Notes under the pieces: generated by a model | Databases searched by the model: none | Seen by the model: the letters and a program-made list of their open reading frames with translations, nothing else | Told to the model about the DNA's origin: nothing | DNA from: CAZJQT01 sp964604415 | GTDB taxonomy: Bacteria > Patescibacteriota > Saccharimonadia > Saccharimonadales > CAZJQT01 | DNA length: 11,624 nucleotides | Direction of reading: 5' to 3' | Assembly (NCBI GenBank): GCA_964604415.1 | Contig: CAZRYT010000017.1 | Location: 1-11,624 of the forward strand | Program-made: the position numbers and the translations under genes | In this document: positions 5,617 to 11,624 of the stretch, piece by piece | Numbering within the stretch: position 1 is the first letter of the stretch | How the letters are laid out: every line of letters starts with the position of its first letter

Positions 5617-7268
5617 GCGACACACCAGAAAAACAGACTATTTACATTGATGTCGAGGATGAAATCACCGGCATTATTGATAAACTGCGCCGTTCAGAAG
5701 CCAAAGTCGTTGCGCTGGTGTTGCCCAAACGCGCTTCGGCTCTACAATCTACCGTTAATCTCAAATTATTAAAGCGCAAAGCCGAAGATGCCAAGAAAAA
5801 CATTGTCCTCATAACGTCTGACCCGGGCCTCTTGCCTATGGCTGGAGCAGTTGGCTTACATGTAGCCAAAAGTTTGCAGAGCAAGCCCGCCATCCCGTCT
5901 GCCCCAGAAAAAGCCGACCATGCTGTGACGGTTGATAGCGATGAAGATTCTGATGAAGAAAAACTAGACCGTCACAAATCGATCGGTGAGTTAGCCGCAG
6001 CCGGCGCTGGCGTCGATGAAATTATAGATGTAGATAATGTTGCCGAGGCTGTCGGCAAAGGCATCAAATCAGCCAAAAAGAGTGCTTCTAAATATGCCAA
6101 GAAACTCAAAGTTCCTAACTTTGATAGTTTTAGGACTAAGTTATTAATAGGTGGTGGAGCCTTAGTTTTGATAATAACCCTATGGGTCTTGGCAGCTGTA
6201 ATTTTCCCCAAAGCTAAGGTAGTCATAACTACCGATACCAGCAGTTTTGGGGTTGATGTAACAATTGATGCTAGAACAGATGTCAAAGATGTTGACAGTG
6301 CTAAATTGATTGTTCCGGCCACCGCCAGATCACTTAAAAAAACCGATTCAGCCAAGATAGCTACATCTGGTAAGCGCAATGACGGCACTAAGGCTGGTGG
6401 CACCATTACCGCTAAAAATTGTACTGGCGATAACCCAGTAAACTTACCTGCCGGTACTACATTTTCTACTGGTGGCCTATCTTATACCACGAACGCTGCC
6501 GTTTCTGTACCACCTAGTAACTTCACTTTTAGTCGTGATTGTAAGAATGATGGAAGTGGTCAAGCAGATGTTGCTGTAACTGCCGTCAATGCCGGAGTTC
6601 AATATAATGTAGCTGCTGGACAGCCCTTTACCTCGAGTGCTGACAGTAAAATAACTGGCTCTAACAACGCAGCTATGACTGGGGGTTCAGATAAGATAGT
6701 TCAGATCGTTAGTCAGAGCGACATCGACTCTGCCAAACAACAAGTCTTGGATAAATTGAACAATGACAGCAACACGACACTGGCCAATCAATTTAAGGCC
6801 GATAATTCAGTAGCTCTGACTGACACCTTTGGCGCCAGTGACGTCCAGGTTGTACCCGATACAGCCGTAAACCAACCAGCCGCCGAAGTAACTGTGACGG
6901 TCAATGTGACCTATACCGAAATGGGCATCAAACAGGACGACATCAGAAAAATCATCACAGCCGATGTTAGCAGGCATATTGATGCCAAAACCCAAACCGT
7001 CCAGGACACTGGGCTGGATAAGGCTACGCTGCAAGTAACCGATAAGCTATCAGCCGCCGAAGTGAAGGCTAGATTACAGAGTAATGCCGTTATTGGTCCA
7101 CAAATAGACCAAACAGCGCTAAAGAAGCAAATTAAGGGCAAGAAAAAGGGTGATACTCAGGCCATAATCATGAGCCGTCCGGGCGTTAAAGACGTCAATA
7201 TAAGCTTCAGCCCATTCTGGGTCAACACCATTCCATCTAAGGTTGATATCACCATCAAGAAAGAGTAA
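5613..7268 (+). CDS. Single-pass membrane protein with baseplate-J-like external region
   Basis: A 551-aa protein in three parts. Residues 8-88 form a cytoplasmic alpha/beta unit: YIDVEDEITGIIDKLR, then strands at VVALVLP (32-38) and NIVLITS (63-69), resembling a small Rossmann-like domain. A low-complexity linker follows with an acidic DSDEDSDEE run (108-116) and a Lys/Ala-rich stretch (149-166). One transmembrane helix spans about 177-198. The remaining 350 residues are external, Thr/Ser/Asp/Val-rich and beta-sheet-like. LPAGTTFSTGGLSYTT (278-293) matches the pattern of baseplate J/gp47-like domains, and the C-terminus FSPFWVNTIPSKVDITIKK (532-550) resembles an exposed beta end. The only two Cys (270, 310) flank that segment and could form a disulfide. 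The gene overlaps both neighbours (ATGA with the FtsA-like gene, TAATG with ruvX). I recall CPR proteins of this architecture annotated as baseplate J family, but the role is unknown; a cell-surface or envelope scaffold is inference. Confidence 0.75.
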   Translation: MSDTPEKQTIYIDVEDEITGIIDKLRRSEAKVVALVLPKRASALQSTVNLKLLKRKAEDAKKNIVLITSDPGLLPMAGAVGLHVAKSLQSKPAIPSAPEKADHAVTVDSDEDSDEEKLDRHKSIGELAAAGAGVDEIIDVDNVAEAVGKGIKSAKKSASKYAKKLKVPNFDSFRTKLLIGGGALVLIITLWVLAAVIFPKAKVVITTDTSSFGVDVTIDARTDVKDVDSAKLIVPATARSLKKTDSAKIATSGKRNDGTKAGGTITAKNCTGDNPVNLPAGTTFSTGGLSYTTNAAVSVPPSNFTFSRDCKNDGSGQADVAVTAVNAGVQYNVAAGQPFTSSADSKITGSNNAAMTGGSDKIVQIVSQSDIDSAKQQVLDKLNNDSNTTLANQFKADNSVALTDTFGASDVQVVPDTAVNQPAAEVTVTVNVTYTEMGIKQDDIRKIITADVSRHIDAKTQTVQDTGLDKATLQVTDKLSAAEVKARLQSNAVIGPQIDQTALKKQIKGKKKGDTQAIIMSRPGVKDVNISFSPFWVNTIPSKVDITIKKE

Positions 7269-7678
7269 TGGCTAATTGCATAATGGCTTTGGACGTGGGG
7301 GAAAAACGCATAGGTGTAGCGCTGATGACAGACCAAGTCAAAATTCCCAGGGCGTTAACTACGCTGGAAAACCAGCCCAACATTATTGGCGATATCAAAA
7401 CACTAGCAAACGAACACCAGGTAACAGCCTTGGTGGTTGGTTATCCGCGTGATGTCCATGGTCAGTCAACTGCCCAGACCAAGTTTTCTGAAACATTCGC
7501 AGATAGTCTAAAAGATGCCATTAAATTACCGGTTCACTTGCAAGACGAAGCTCTGACATCAGTACAAGCCGAAGAACAGCTAAAACAATCGGGCAAACCA
7601 TACCAAAAGGGTGATATTGACGCCCAAGCTGCTTGTTTGATATTAGAAGACTACGCCAAAGAGCAGGGGCTTATATGA
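7268..7678 (+). CDS. ruvX: Putative pre-16S rRNA nuclease / Holliday junction resolvase RuvX (YqgF)
   Basis: A 136-aa protein of the usual YqgF length with an RNase H-like fold. ALDVGEKRIGVAL (7-19) carries the first catalytic Asp9, VVGYPRD (56-62) is the second conserved strand, LQDEALTSVQAE (91-102) holds Glu94, and DIDAQAACLILEDY (116-129) supplies the last Asp118. The family is implicated in 5' maturation of 16S rRNA and was proposed as a Holliday junction resolvase. One oddity is DEALTS where DERLTT is the common form, replacing the Arg. The start overlaps the preceding stop as TAATG, and its stop overlaps the mltG start as ATGA. The ruvX-mltG adjacency is conserved widely in bacteria and supports both calls. 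Cytoplasmic. Confidence 0.93.
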   Translation: MANCIMALDVGEKRIGVALMTDQVKIPRALTTLENQPNIIGDIKTLANEHQVTALVVGYPRDVHGQSTAQTKFSETFADSLKDAIKLPVHLQDEALTSVQAEEQLKQSGKPYQKGDIDAQAACLILEDYAKEQGLI

Positions 7679-8733
7679 TCAAAAAGAGCTACCGGGTTGG
7701 TATCAAGAAACGCGACTGGGCCAGGATTTGGCGGATAGCTTCAATAGTTCTGGTGGCAGCCATACTAATCAGCACAGTGGTGATTAAAATAACTTATGAC
7801 AAAAACTTGAGACCCGTTAGTGCCTCACAGCGCGGTATTTTGATAGATATTCCGGAAGGTAGTAGTGCGCATGAAATTGCTGTTGAACTCCAACAAAAAG
7901 GTGTTATTCGCTCGTCTTGGGCATTTGAGTGGTTTGTGCGCAACGCTTCGGCCCGTGATCGTTTGCAAGCTGGAGCTTACAACTTACATCCTGACCAGAG
8001 CGTGTCAGAAATTGTAGATATATTGACACAGGGTAGAGTGGCTACTGATCTGGTTACTATTTTGCCAGCCCAACGCCTGGATCAGATCCGCAGTGCCCTT
8101 ATCAACACCGCTGGTTTTGGTACTAAAGACGTTGATGCTGCCCTTAACCCGGATCTGTACGTAAATTCTGCGGCCTTGGCTGATAAACCAGCTGACGCCA
8201 ACTTAGAGGGTTACCTATACCCGGATTCATTCCAGAAAACATCCGCTAGCAAGCCGTCTGACATTATTCGAGCGTCTTTGAATGAAATGCAAAAGCATCT
8301 AACGCCTGATGTCAGGGATGCAATTGTTCGCCAGGGTTTGACGGTCCACCAGGGCATAATCCTGGCTTCAATCATTGAGCAAGAGGTTAGCAAACCAGCT
8401 GACAAAGCCGTTGTAGCTCAAGTCTTCTTGAGTCGGCTCAGACAAGGTTTGCCGTTGCAGTCTGACGTAACTGTCATTTACGGCGCCCTAAAGGACGGCA
8501 AACAACCAGATCTAAACTACGATTCCGATTACAACACCTTTACTCATATTGGTTTGCCACCGGGGCCAATTAGCAACGTTAATCAGTCGTCACTGGACGC
8601 TGTGGCTCATCCAGCCAATACTGATTATCTGTATTTTGTAGCTGGTGATGACGGCATAACTTATTTTGCTCATACGCTAGAAGAGCATCAGCAAAACGTT
8701 AAGGATCATTGCAAAAAATTGTGTGCCCAATAA
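7675..8733 (+). CDS. mltG: Endolytic murein transglycosylase MltG
   Basis: Cleaves nascent peptidoglycan strands near the membrane and is thought to end glycan polymerisation. The start at 7675 is preferred over an in-frame TTG at 7633 because it makes an ATGA overlap with the ruvX stop and gives the normal short basic N-terminus; the protein is then 352 aa. A single transmembrane helix lies at about 19-38. A LysM-like/N-terminal YceG region follows (about 53-125), with IDIPEGSSAHEIA and LQAGAYNL. The catalytic motif ASIIEQEV (231-238) contains Glu235, and downstream come LEGYLYPDSF (177-186), LQSDVTVIYG (261-270), YNTF (286-289) and HIGLPPGPISN (291-301), all family landmarks. The domain is external. 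It is the last gene of the four-gene operon and is followed at once by a hairpin. Confidence 0.96.
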   Translation: MIKKSYRVGIKKRDWARIWRIASIVLVAAILISTVVIKITYDKNLRPVSASQRGILIDIPEGSSAHEIAVELQQKGVIRSSWAFEWFVRNASARDRLQAGAYNLHPDQSVSEIVDILTQGRVATDLVTILPAQRLDQIRSALINTAGFGTKDVDAALNPDLYVNSAALADKPADANLEGYLYPDSFQKTSASKPSDIIRASLNEMQKHLTPDVRDAIVRQGLTVHQGIILASIIEQEVSKPADKAVVAQVFLSRLRQGLPLQSDVTVIYGALKDGKQPDLNYDSDYNTFTHIGLPPGPISNVNQSSLDAVAHPANTDYLYFVAGDDGITYFAHTLEEHQQNVKDHCKKLCAQ

Positions 8734-8761
8734 CCTCTGTTAAATTATTAGTTAACAGGGG
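8734..8761 (+). terminator. Hairpin directly after mltG (possible terminator or operator)
   Basis: CCTCTGTTAA (8734-8743) pairs with TTAACAGGGG (8752-8761) around an 8-base loop, ten pairs with one G-U. It begins on the base after the mltG stop. There is no immediate T run after the stem, so it is not a classical intrinsic terminator. It may protect the 3' end of the operon mRNA, or act as a DNA site, because the same CTGTTAA half-site recurs at 8830-8839. Confidence 0.45.
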
Positions 8762-8780
8762 TCAAAGTGCTAAAATTTGC

Positions 8781-8809
8781 TTGTTTTTAGGCTATAATTT
8801 TGCTACAAT
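8781..8809 (+). promoter_or_regulatory. Promoter of the LysM-CHAP hydrolase transcript
   Basis: TTGTTT (-35, 8781-8786), a 17-base spacer, then TACAAT (-10, 8804-8809) preceded by TG at 8801-8802. The nine bases TGCTACAAT equal those at 4305-4313. The start site is expected near 8816. A second hexamer, TATAAT (8793-8798), overlaps the spacer but has no -35 at good spacing. This is the best complete promoter in the window. Confidence 0.65.
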
Positions 8810-8829
8810 CTGACCCGTGGCCGCTCATC

Positions 8830-8839
8830 CTGTTAACAG
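8830..8839. repeat. Perfect palindrome CTGTTAACAG
   Basis: A 10-bp perfect palindrome about 14 bases after the predicted transcript start. Its half-site CTGTTAA also makes up both arms of the inverted repeat at 8734-8761, so matching sites flank the promoter on both sides. This could be an operator for a dimeric regulator or part of the leader fold. Confidence 0.4.
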
Positions 8840-8954
8840 AGACGGACAGAGGAGCCACCCCTGTTGTTGTTTTTGTAGACCAGGCGGTCGAACTCCTGGC
8901 AGAATTTGTAACTAAGAACCAACAACTGTAGTCGGTTTGTTTTAGACAAACCAT

Positions 8955-8958
8955 GGAG
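8955..8958 (+). promoter_or_regulatory. GGAG ribosome binding site, hinting at an ATT start at 8965
   Basis: GGAG ends 6 bases before an in-frame ATT (8965) and is the only Shine-Dalgarno-like site near the hydrolase start. The TTG at 8986 has only an AGG ending 2 bases before it. The GGAG also lies within an ATG-GAG-TAG triplet series (8953-8961) in the same frame as the hydrolase. Confidence 0.4.
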
Positions 8959-8985
8959 TAGATCATTCGTAGCCAAGCACAGGTT

Positions 8986-10104
8986 TTGAGTCAGCGTTTA
9001 GGCGCTGAACGCAAAAAATCCGTTGCAAAGCGCCTTTTTGGCATCAAGCTATTAAAATCCCGTCGCCGTACGACGAGGGTTGCTTTGCTTATGGCCAATT
9101 TAGCCCTGTTATTGGCAGTTGTTGGCTTTGTGATTAAAGCCACCCCAATCAGCAGCCAGTCGCTTACGACTAACTCATCAGCTAACTCCATTGCCGATGG
9201 TTTAAGTGGACCGCTGGACCAAGTATCCTCAGCTGACATTGCTGTTAACGTTGCTAGGTTAGCCAGACTGCAAGAAGCCACATCAGTAGCTAACCATGCC
9301 GATTCTGTTAATGCCGAGCTAACGACTGCCCAGACTAATAGTGACGTTGTAGCCAAGCCACAAGTTATTTCAGCTGCATTGCCTTCTAAAAAGGACATTC
9401 AAAAATACACGGCTGTTGGTGGCGACACTATCAACTCTGTAGCCACTAAGTTGGGTGTTTCGTCTGACTCTATCAAATGGAGCAATGGTCTTAGTGGCAG
9501 TTTTGTGGCCGCTGGTACCACTATCTTTGCACCGCCAGCTGGTGTTAGTGGTTTTGTTTACGTGGTTAAAAGTGGTGACACCCCTGACTCGCTAGCCACC
9601 AAATATAACACTGCCAAGGACCGCATCATTAACTACAACGATGCCGACGTCAGTGGTCTGGTTGTAGGCGACCATATTCTGATACCCGATGGCAGCATCG
9701 TAACGCCTAGTTATAGCTACAGTGGTTTTGCTTTTGGCTTGAGCGCTGTTTACGGCTTCAACGGTTACGACTATGGTTGGTGTACTTGGTATGTGGCCAA
9801 CCGCCGCGCCGAAATTGGCCGACCTGTGCCTAGCAACCTGGGCGATGCCCGCAGTTGGTACTACATTGCTCAACGCGCTGGTCTTTCGACTGGACTTAGT
9901 CCGCAAGTAGGCGCCGTGGCTGTTAATCAAGGTGGTGACCATGTTTCTGTCGTAGAAGTAGTTAATGGCGATGGTAGTTTCTGGGTGAGTGAGATGAACT
10001 CGCATGGTCAGGTTAGCATGACTGACTCCACGGGCGCTGGTGGTTGGGGTCGGATTGACTGGAAACTGATTCCTTCTGTCGGCAACCTGAAGTTCATCTA
10101 TTAA
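8986..10104 (+). CDS. Membrane-anchored LysM-LysM-CHAP peptidoglycan hydrolase
   Basis: A 372-aa protein if read from TTG at 8986. A basic cytoplasmic head (1-31) precedes one hydrophobic segment (about 32-51), either an anchor or an uncleaved signal. A Ser/Ala/Thr-rich linker follows, then two LysM domains (about 139-184, starting YTAVGGDTINSVA, and 190-234, starting VYVVKSGDTPDSLA) that should bind glycan strands. The C-terminal CHAP domain (about 260-365) has Cys266 in YGWCTWYVANRR, His319 in GGDHVSVVEVV and a later SEMN (335-338) as the polar third position, so it looks catalytically intact as an amidase or endopeptidase. The frame is open back to a TAG at 8959. With no ATG available, the start is either TTG 8986 or an ATT at 8965, which has the better-placed GGAG and adds seven residues. 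It has its own promoter and a long leader. Likely roles are wall remodelling, daughter-cell separation or attack on host-cell wall. Confidence 0.9.
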   Translation: MSQRLGAERKKSVAKRLFGIKLLKSRRRTTRVALLMANLALLLAVVGFVIKATPISSQSLTTNSSANSIADGLSGPLDQVSSADIAVNVARLARLQEATSVANHADSVNAELTTAQTNSDVVAKPQVISAALPSKKDIQKYTAVGGDTINSVATKLGVSSDSIKWSNGLSGSFVAAGTTIFAPPAGVSGFVYVVKSGDTPDSLATKYNTAKDRIINYNDADVSGLVVGDHILIPDGSIVTPSYSYSGFAFGLSAVYGFNGYDYGWCTWYVANRRAEIGRPVPSNLGDARSWYYIAQRAGLSTGLSPQVGAVAVNQGGDHVSVVEVVNGDGSFWVSEMNSHGQVSMTDSTGAGGWGRIDWKLIPSVGNLKFIY

Positions 10105-10111
10105 GGTAATT

Positions 10112-10417
10112 GTGCCAAGTAAAAAAATAACAACTTTCTATATCTATCCATACATTTTTATTTTGCTGACTATTATCGGTGTCTTAATATTTTACGCAGG
10201 TAATACAAACAGCGGTGCTTCAACCGTTGCAAAAATCTTAGGGTTACTAATGGTTCTAATATTTTTACCTATAGGGATTCAGTCGCTCCGTGCAAAAAAG
10301 CCATATAGTGAGTTGTCCAAACTTGCAAAATTAATTACAGCGATCTTCCTTGTGGTCTTAATAGCTATATTTATTTACTCTATGTACGCATTAGCAAACT
10401 TTTCGGTTTCCTTTTAG
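10112..10417 (+). CDS. Small three-helix membrane protein, unknown function
   Basis: A 101-aa protein starting at GTG, with AAGGT (10103-10107) four bases upstream as a weak ribosome binding site overlapping the preceding stop codon. It is almost all membrane: helices at about 9-28, 40-57 and 72-95, with a short Asn/Ser/Gly loop (30-38) between the first two and a basic loop (60-75) between the last two. By the positive-inside rule the N-terminus and the second loop should be cytoplasmic, although three helices leave the C-terminus outside. The base composition is clearly AT-richer than the neighbours. It follows the hydrolase gene by 7 bases and may share its transcript. I do not recognise the family. 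Confidence 0.65.
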   Translation: MPSKKITTFYIYPYIFILLTIIGVLIFYAGNTNSGASTVAKILGLLMVLIFLPIGIQSLRAKKPYSELSKLAKLITAIFLVVLIAIFIYSMYALANFSVSF

Positions 10418-10430
10418 GACTGTCTGTAAC

Positions 10431-10471
10431 CTCGAGCTCTGGACTCGAGACTCTGTACTCTGTACTCTATT
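10431..10471 (+). repeat. Heptanucleotide tandem repeat before obgE
   Basis: Successive units are CTCGAG, CTCTGGA, CTCGAGA, CTCTGTA, CTCTGTA and CTCTATT: a degenerate 7-bp array of five full units plus a 6-base first unit. It ends 3 bases before the obgE ATG. Two adjacent units are identical. The array occupies most of the 57-bp gap between the small membrane protein gene and obgE. Confidence 0.7.
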
Positions 10472-10474
10472 GGT

Positions 10475-11624
10475 ATGTTTGTGGATGTAGCCAAGGTTAA
10501 AATCAAAGCCGGCGATGGCGGTAACGGTATAGTTAGTTTTCGGCATGAAATTTATGTAGACAAAGGCGGTCCTGATGGTGGTGATGGTGGCAAGGGTGGC
10601 GATGTTGTCTTGCTGGCTAGTAACAACCAAAACACATTGGCTAATTTCCGCTATCAGAAAGAATTAAAAGCCGAGCCTGGCCAAGCCGGCAGTAAACGCC
10701 GTAAACACGGTAAAAATGGCGAAGATCTAACTATCAAAGTGCCGGTCGGCACCAGTGTTTTGTCTGAAGATGGGCAAGTTATAGAAGATTTGATCACTGA
10801 CGGCCAGCAGGCTGTTATAGCTCAGGGCGGCAAGGGCGGTTTTGGCAATGCGCACTTCGTATCTAGCACTCGTCAAACACCACGTATTGCTGAAAAGGGC
10901 GAAAAAGGTGATGAGCTAAGCGTAACCCTAGAACTAAAAATGATTGCTGATGTTGGTCTAGTGGGACTGCCGAACGCAGGCAAATCTACGCTGCTGGGTG
11001 CGGTCAGCAATGCTAAGCCCGAAATTGCCAACTACCCATTTACAACCTTGACACCGAATCTGGGTGTAGTTGATGTTGGTGACACGTCGCTACTTTTGGC
11101 CGATATACCAGGCTTGATTGAAGGCGCTGCTCATGGCAAAGGCTTAGGTGACGAGTTTCTGCGCCACGTGGAGCGTACTCAGGTGTTAGTGCATTTAGTT
11201 GACGCTTATACAGAAAACATCGCCGAGGCTTATCAAACTATTCAAAATGAGCTTAAAGAATATGTTATTGATCTGAGCAAGCGTCCACAAATAGTGGCCC
11301 TAAATAAAATCGATGGCATGGATCAGGAGCTGATTGATGACCGTTTGGCTGAACTTAAAAAAGTTGTGCTAGCTAGGACTAAGCTGTGTGCTATTTCGGC
11401 TCAGAGTGGTCAAGGCGTTAAGGAACTACTGTTTATGCTCAGCAAACTGGTACAAGCTGGTCGCTCAAAACAGGCCAAAAAAACCAACAAAATATCTTTG
11501 CCAATTATTAGATTGCTTAATGATGACTCTTGGCAAGTTAGCAAAACCAAAGATGGATTTTTGGTAACAGGTAAAAAGATTGAGCGCTTTGCTGAAAGAA
11601 CAGACTTTGACAATACGCACGCCG
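10475..11624 (+). CDS. obgE: Obg family GTPase, 3' partial
   Basis: 383 complete codons run to the right edge with no stop. The N-terminal Obg glycine-rich domain (1 to about 158) begins MFVDVAKVKIKAGDGGNG, the family start, which fixes the ATG at 10475. The G domain has G1 GLPNAGKST (164-172), a switch I region NYPFTTLTPNLG, G3 DIPGLIEG and G4 NKID, followed by SAQSGQG. The last residues (about WQVSKTKDGF onward) begin the OCT C-terminal domain, so only a few dozen residues should lie outside the window. Obg proteins bind the 50S subunit and link GTP/ppGpp levels to ribosome assembly and cell-cycle progression. There is no Shine-Dalgarno; a TACTCT hexamer (10463-10468) ends 6 bases before the ATG and could be a weak -10 built from the tandem repeat. 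Confidence 0.97.
   Translation, partial: MFVDVAKVKIKAGDGGNGIVSFRHEIYVDKGGPDGGDGGKGGDVVLLASNNQNTLANFRYQKELKAEPGQAGSKRRKHGKNGEDLTIKVPVGTSVLSEDGQVIEDLITDGQQAVIAQGGKGGFGNAHFVSSTRQTPRIAEKGEKGDELSVTLELKMIADVGLVGLPNAGKSTLLGAVSNAKPEIANYPFTTLTPNLGVVDVGDTSLLLADIPGLIEGAAHGKGLGDEFLRHVERTQVLVHLVDAYTENIAEAYQTIQNELKEYVIDLSKRPQIVALNKIDGMDQELIDDRLAELKKVVLARTKLCAISAQSGQGVKELLFMLSKLVQAGRSKQAKKTNKISLPIIRLLNDDSWQVSKTKDGFLVTGKKIERFAERTDFDNTHA

Larger units (their letters stand above)
8816..8964 (+). promoter_or_regulatory. Long structured 5' leader of the LysM-CHAP gene
   Basis: About 150 bases between the predicted transcript start and the hydrolase start, unlike the near-absent leaders elsewhere in the window. 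Complementary segments are: GTGGC (8817-8821) with GCCAC (8854-8858), which CTC/GAG pairing could extend; GTTGTTG (8863-8869) with CAACAAC (8920-8926), enclosing CCAGG (8880-8884) with CCTGG (8895-8899); and a perfect 7-bp hairpin GGTTTGT/ACAAACC (8934-8952) just before the GGAG. I considered the c-di-AMP (ydaO) riboswitch because it often controls wall hydrolases, but its conserved blocks are not clearly present. It may be a cis-regulatory RNA of unknown class. Pairing was found by eye without energy calculation. Confidence 0.42.

Noticed and set aside
5972..6406. Long minus-strand reading frame opposite the baseplate-J-like gene
   Set aside because: The plus frame has a clear membrane helix and domain structure with overlapping neighbours; the minus frame is a compositional shadow.
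1128..8733. UGA recoded to glycine, as in Gracilibacteria
   Set aside because: alaS, the FtsA-like gene and ruvX end at UGA exactly at family-typical ends or at overlaps with the next start, and no conserved glycine in these proteins is encoded by UGA.
8793..8798. TATAAT as the main -10 for the hydrolase gene
   Set aside because: It is perfect to consensus but has no -35 at 16-18 bases. The TACAAT 11 bases later has TTGTTT at exactly 17 bases and an extended TG.
8880..8899. tRNA T-arm resemblance (GGTCGAACTCC)
   Set aside because: The stem geometry is wrong (5 bp around a 10-base loop) and no acceptor, D or anticodon arms fit around it.
8934..8952. Perfect 7-bp hairpin as an intrinsic terminator
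   Set aside because: It is followed by ATGGAG rather than a T run and lies directly before the gene, so a role in initiation is more likely.
8816..8964. c-di-AMP (ydaO/yuaA) riboswitch
   Set aside because: Context and a GGAGCCA stretch are suggestive, but the conserved GGGGUGAAUC-like and CAGCUAAC-like blocks are not clearly present. It needs a covariance-model search, so I did not name the class.
10391..10630. Minus-strand reading frame over the obgE start
   Set aside because: It overlaps the conserved obgE N-terminus, has repeat-derived low-complexity sequence and no ribosome binding site.

Overview
The window most resembles a chromosomal segment of a Patescibacteria/CPR genome, probably Saccharibacteria (TM7). 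The reasons are a stripped-down alanyl-tRNA synthetase, a membrane protein with a baseplate-J-like external region of a type I associate with CPR genomes, and gene starts placed a few bases after a -10 hexamer with no Shine-Dalgarno. UGA serves as an ordinary stop (alaS, the FtsA-like gene, ruvX), which argues against the Gracilibacteria/Absconditabacteria code. The lineage is inference; no rRNA is present.

Layout. A left-truncated trehalase-like glycoside hydrolase (3-1115) is followed by a 627-residue alaS (1128-3011) that overlaps a small cupin gene (3008-3394). An unrecognised 195-aa gene (3416-4003) converges on a tiny minus-strand gene (4013-4195). From an extended -10 promoter at 4305-4313 runs a tightly overlapped four-gene operon: an FtsA-like actin-fold ATPase (4324-5616), a single-pass membrane protein with a baseplate-J-like region (5613-7268), ruvX (7268-7678) and mltG (7675-8733). 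The largest gap (8734-8985, 252 bp) holds a hairpin, a good promoter and a long leader that can fold. It precedes a membrane-anchored LysM-LysM-CHAP peptidoglycan hydrolase (8986-10104). A three-helix membrane protein (10112-10417), a 7-bp tandem repeat and the start of obgE (10475 to the right edge) close the window.

How it fits together. The order alaS ... ruvX-mltG is an old synteny in Firmicutes and Actinobacteria. Here a cupin, two unknown genes and the FtsA-like/baseplate-J-like pair sit between alaS and ruvX. The right two thirds is dominated by envelope functions: an actin-like ATPase with a probable membrane partner, a glycan-strand terminase (MltG) and a separately controlled wall hydrolase. 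The pair of FtsA-like ATPase and membrane partner is the best candidate for an undescribed envelope machine. The most unusual single protein is AlaRS, which lacks the beta-barrel linker domain and C-Ala and has moved its Cys/His cluster. No mobile element, CRISPR array, tRNA or rRNA was found.
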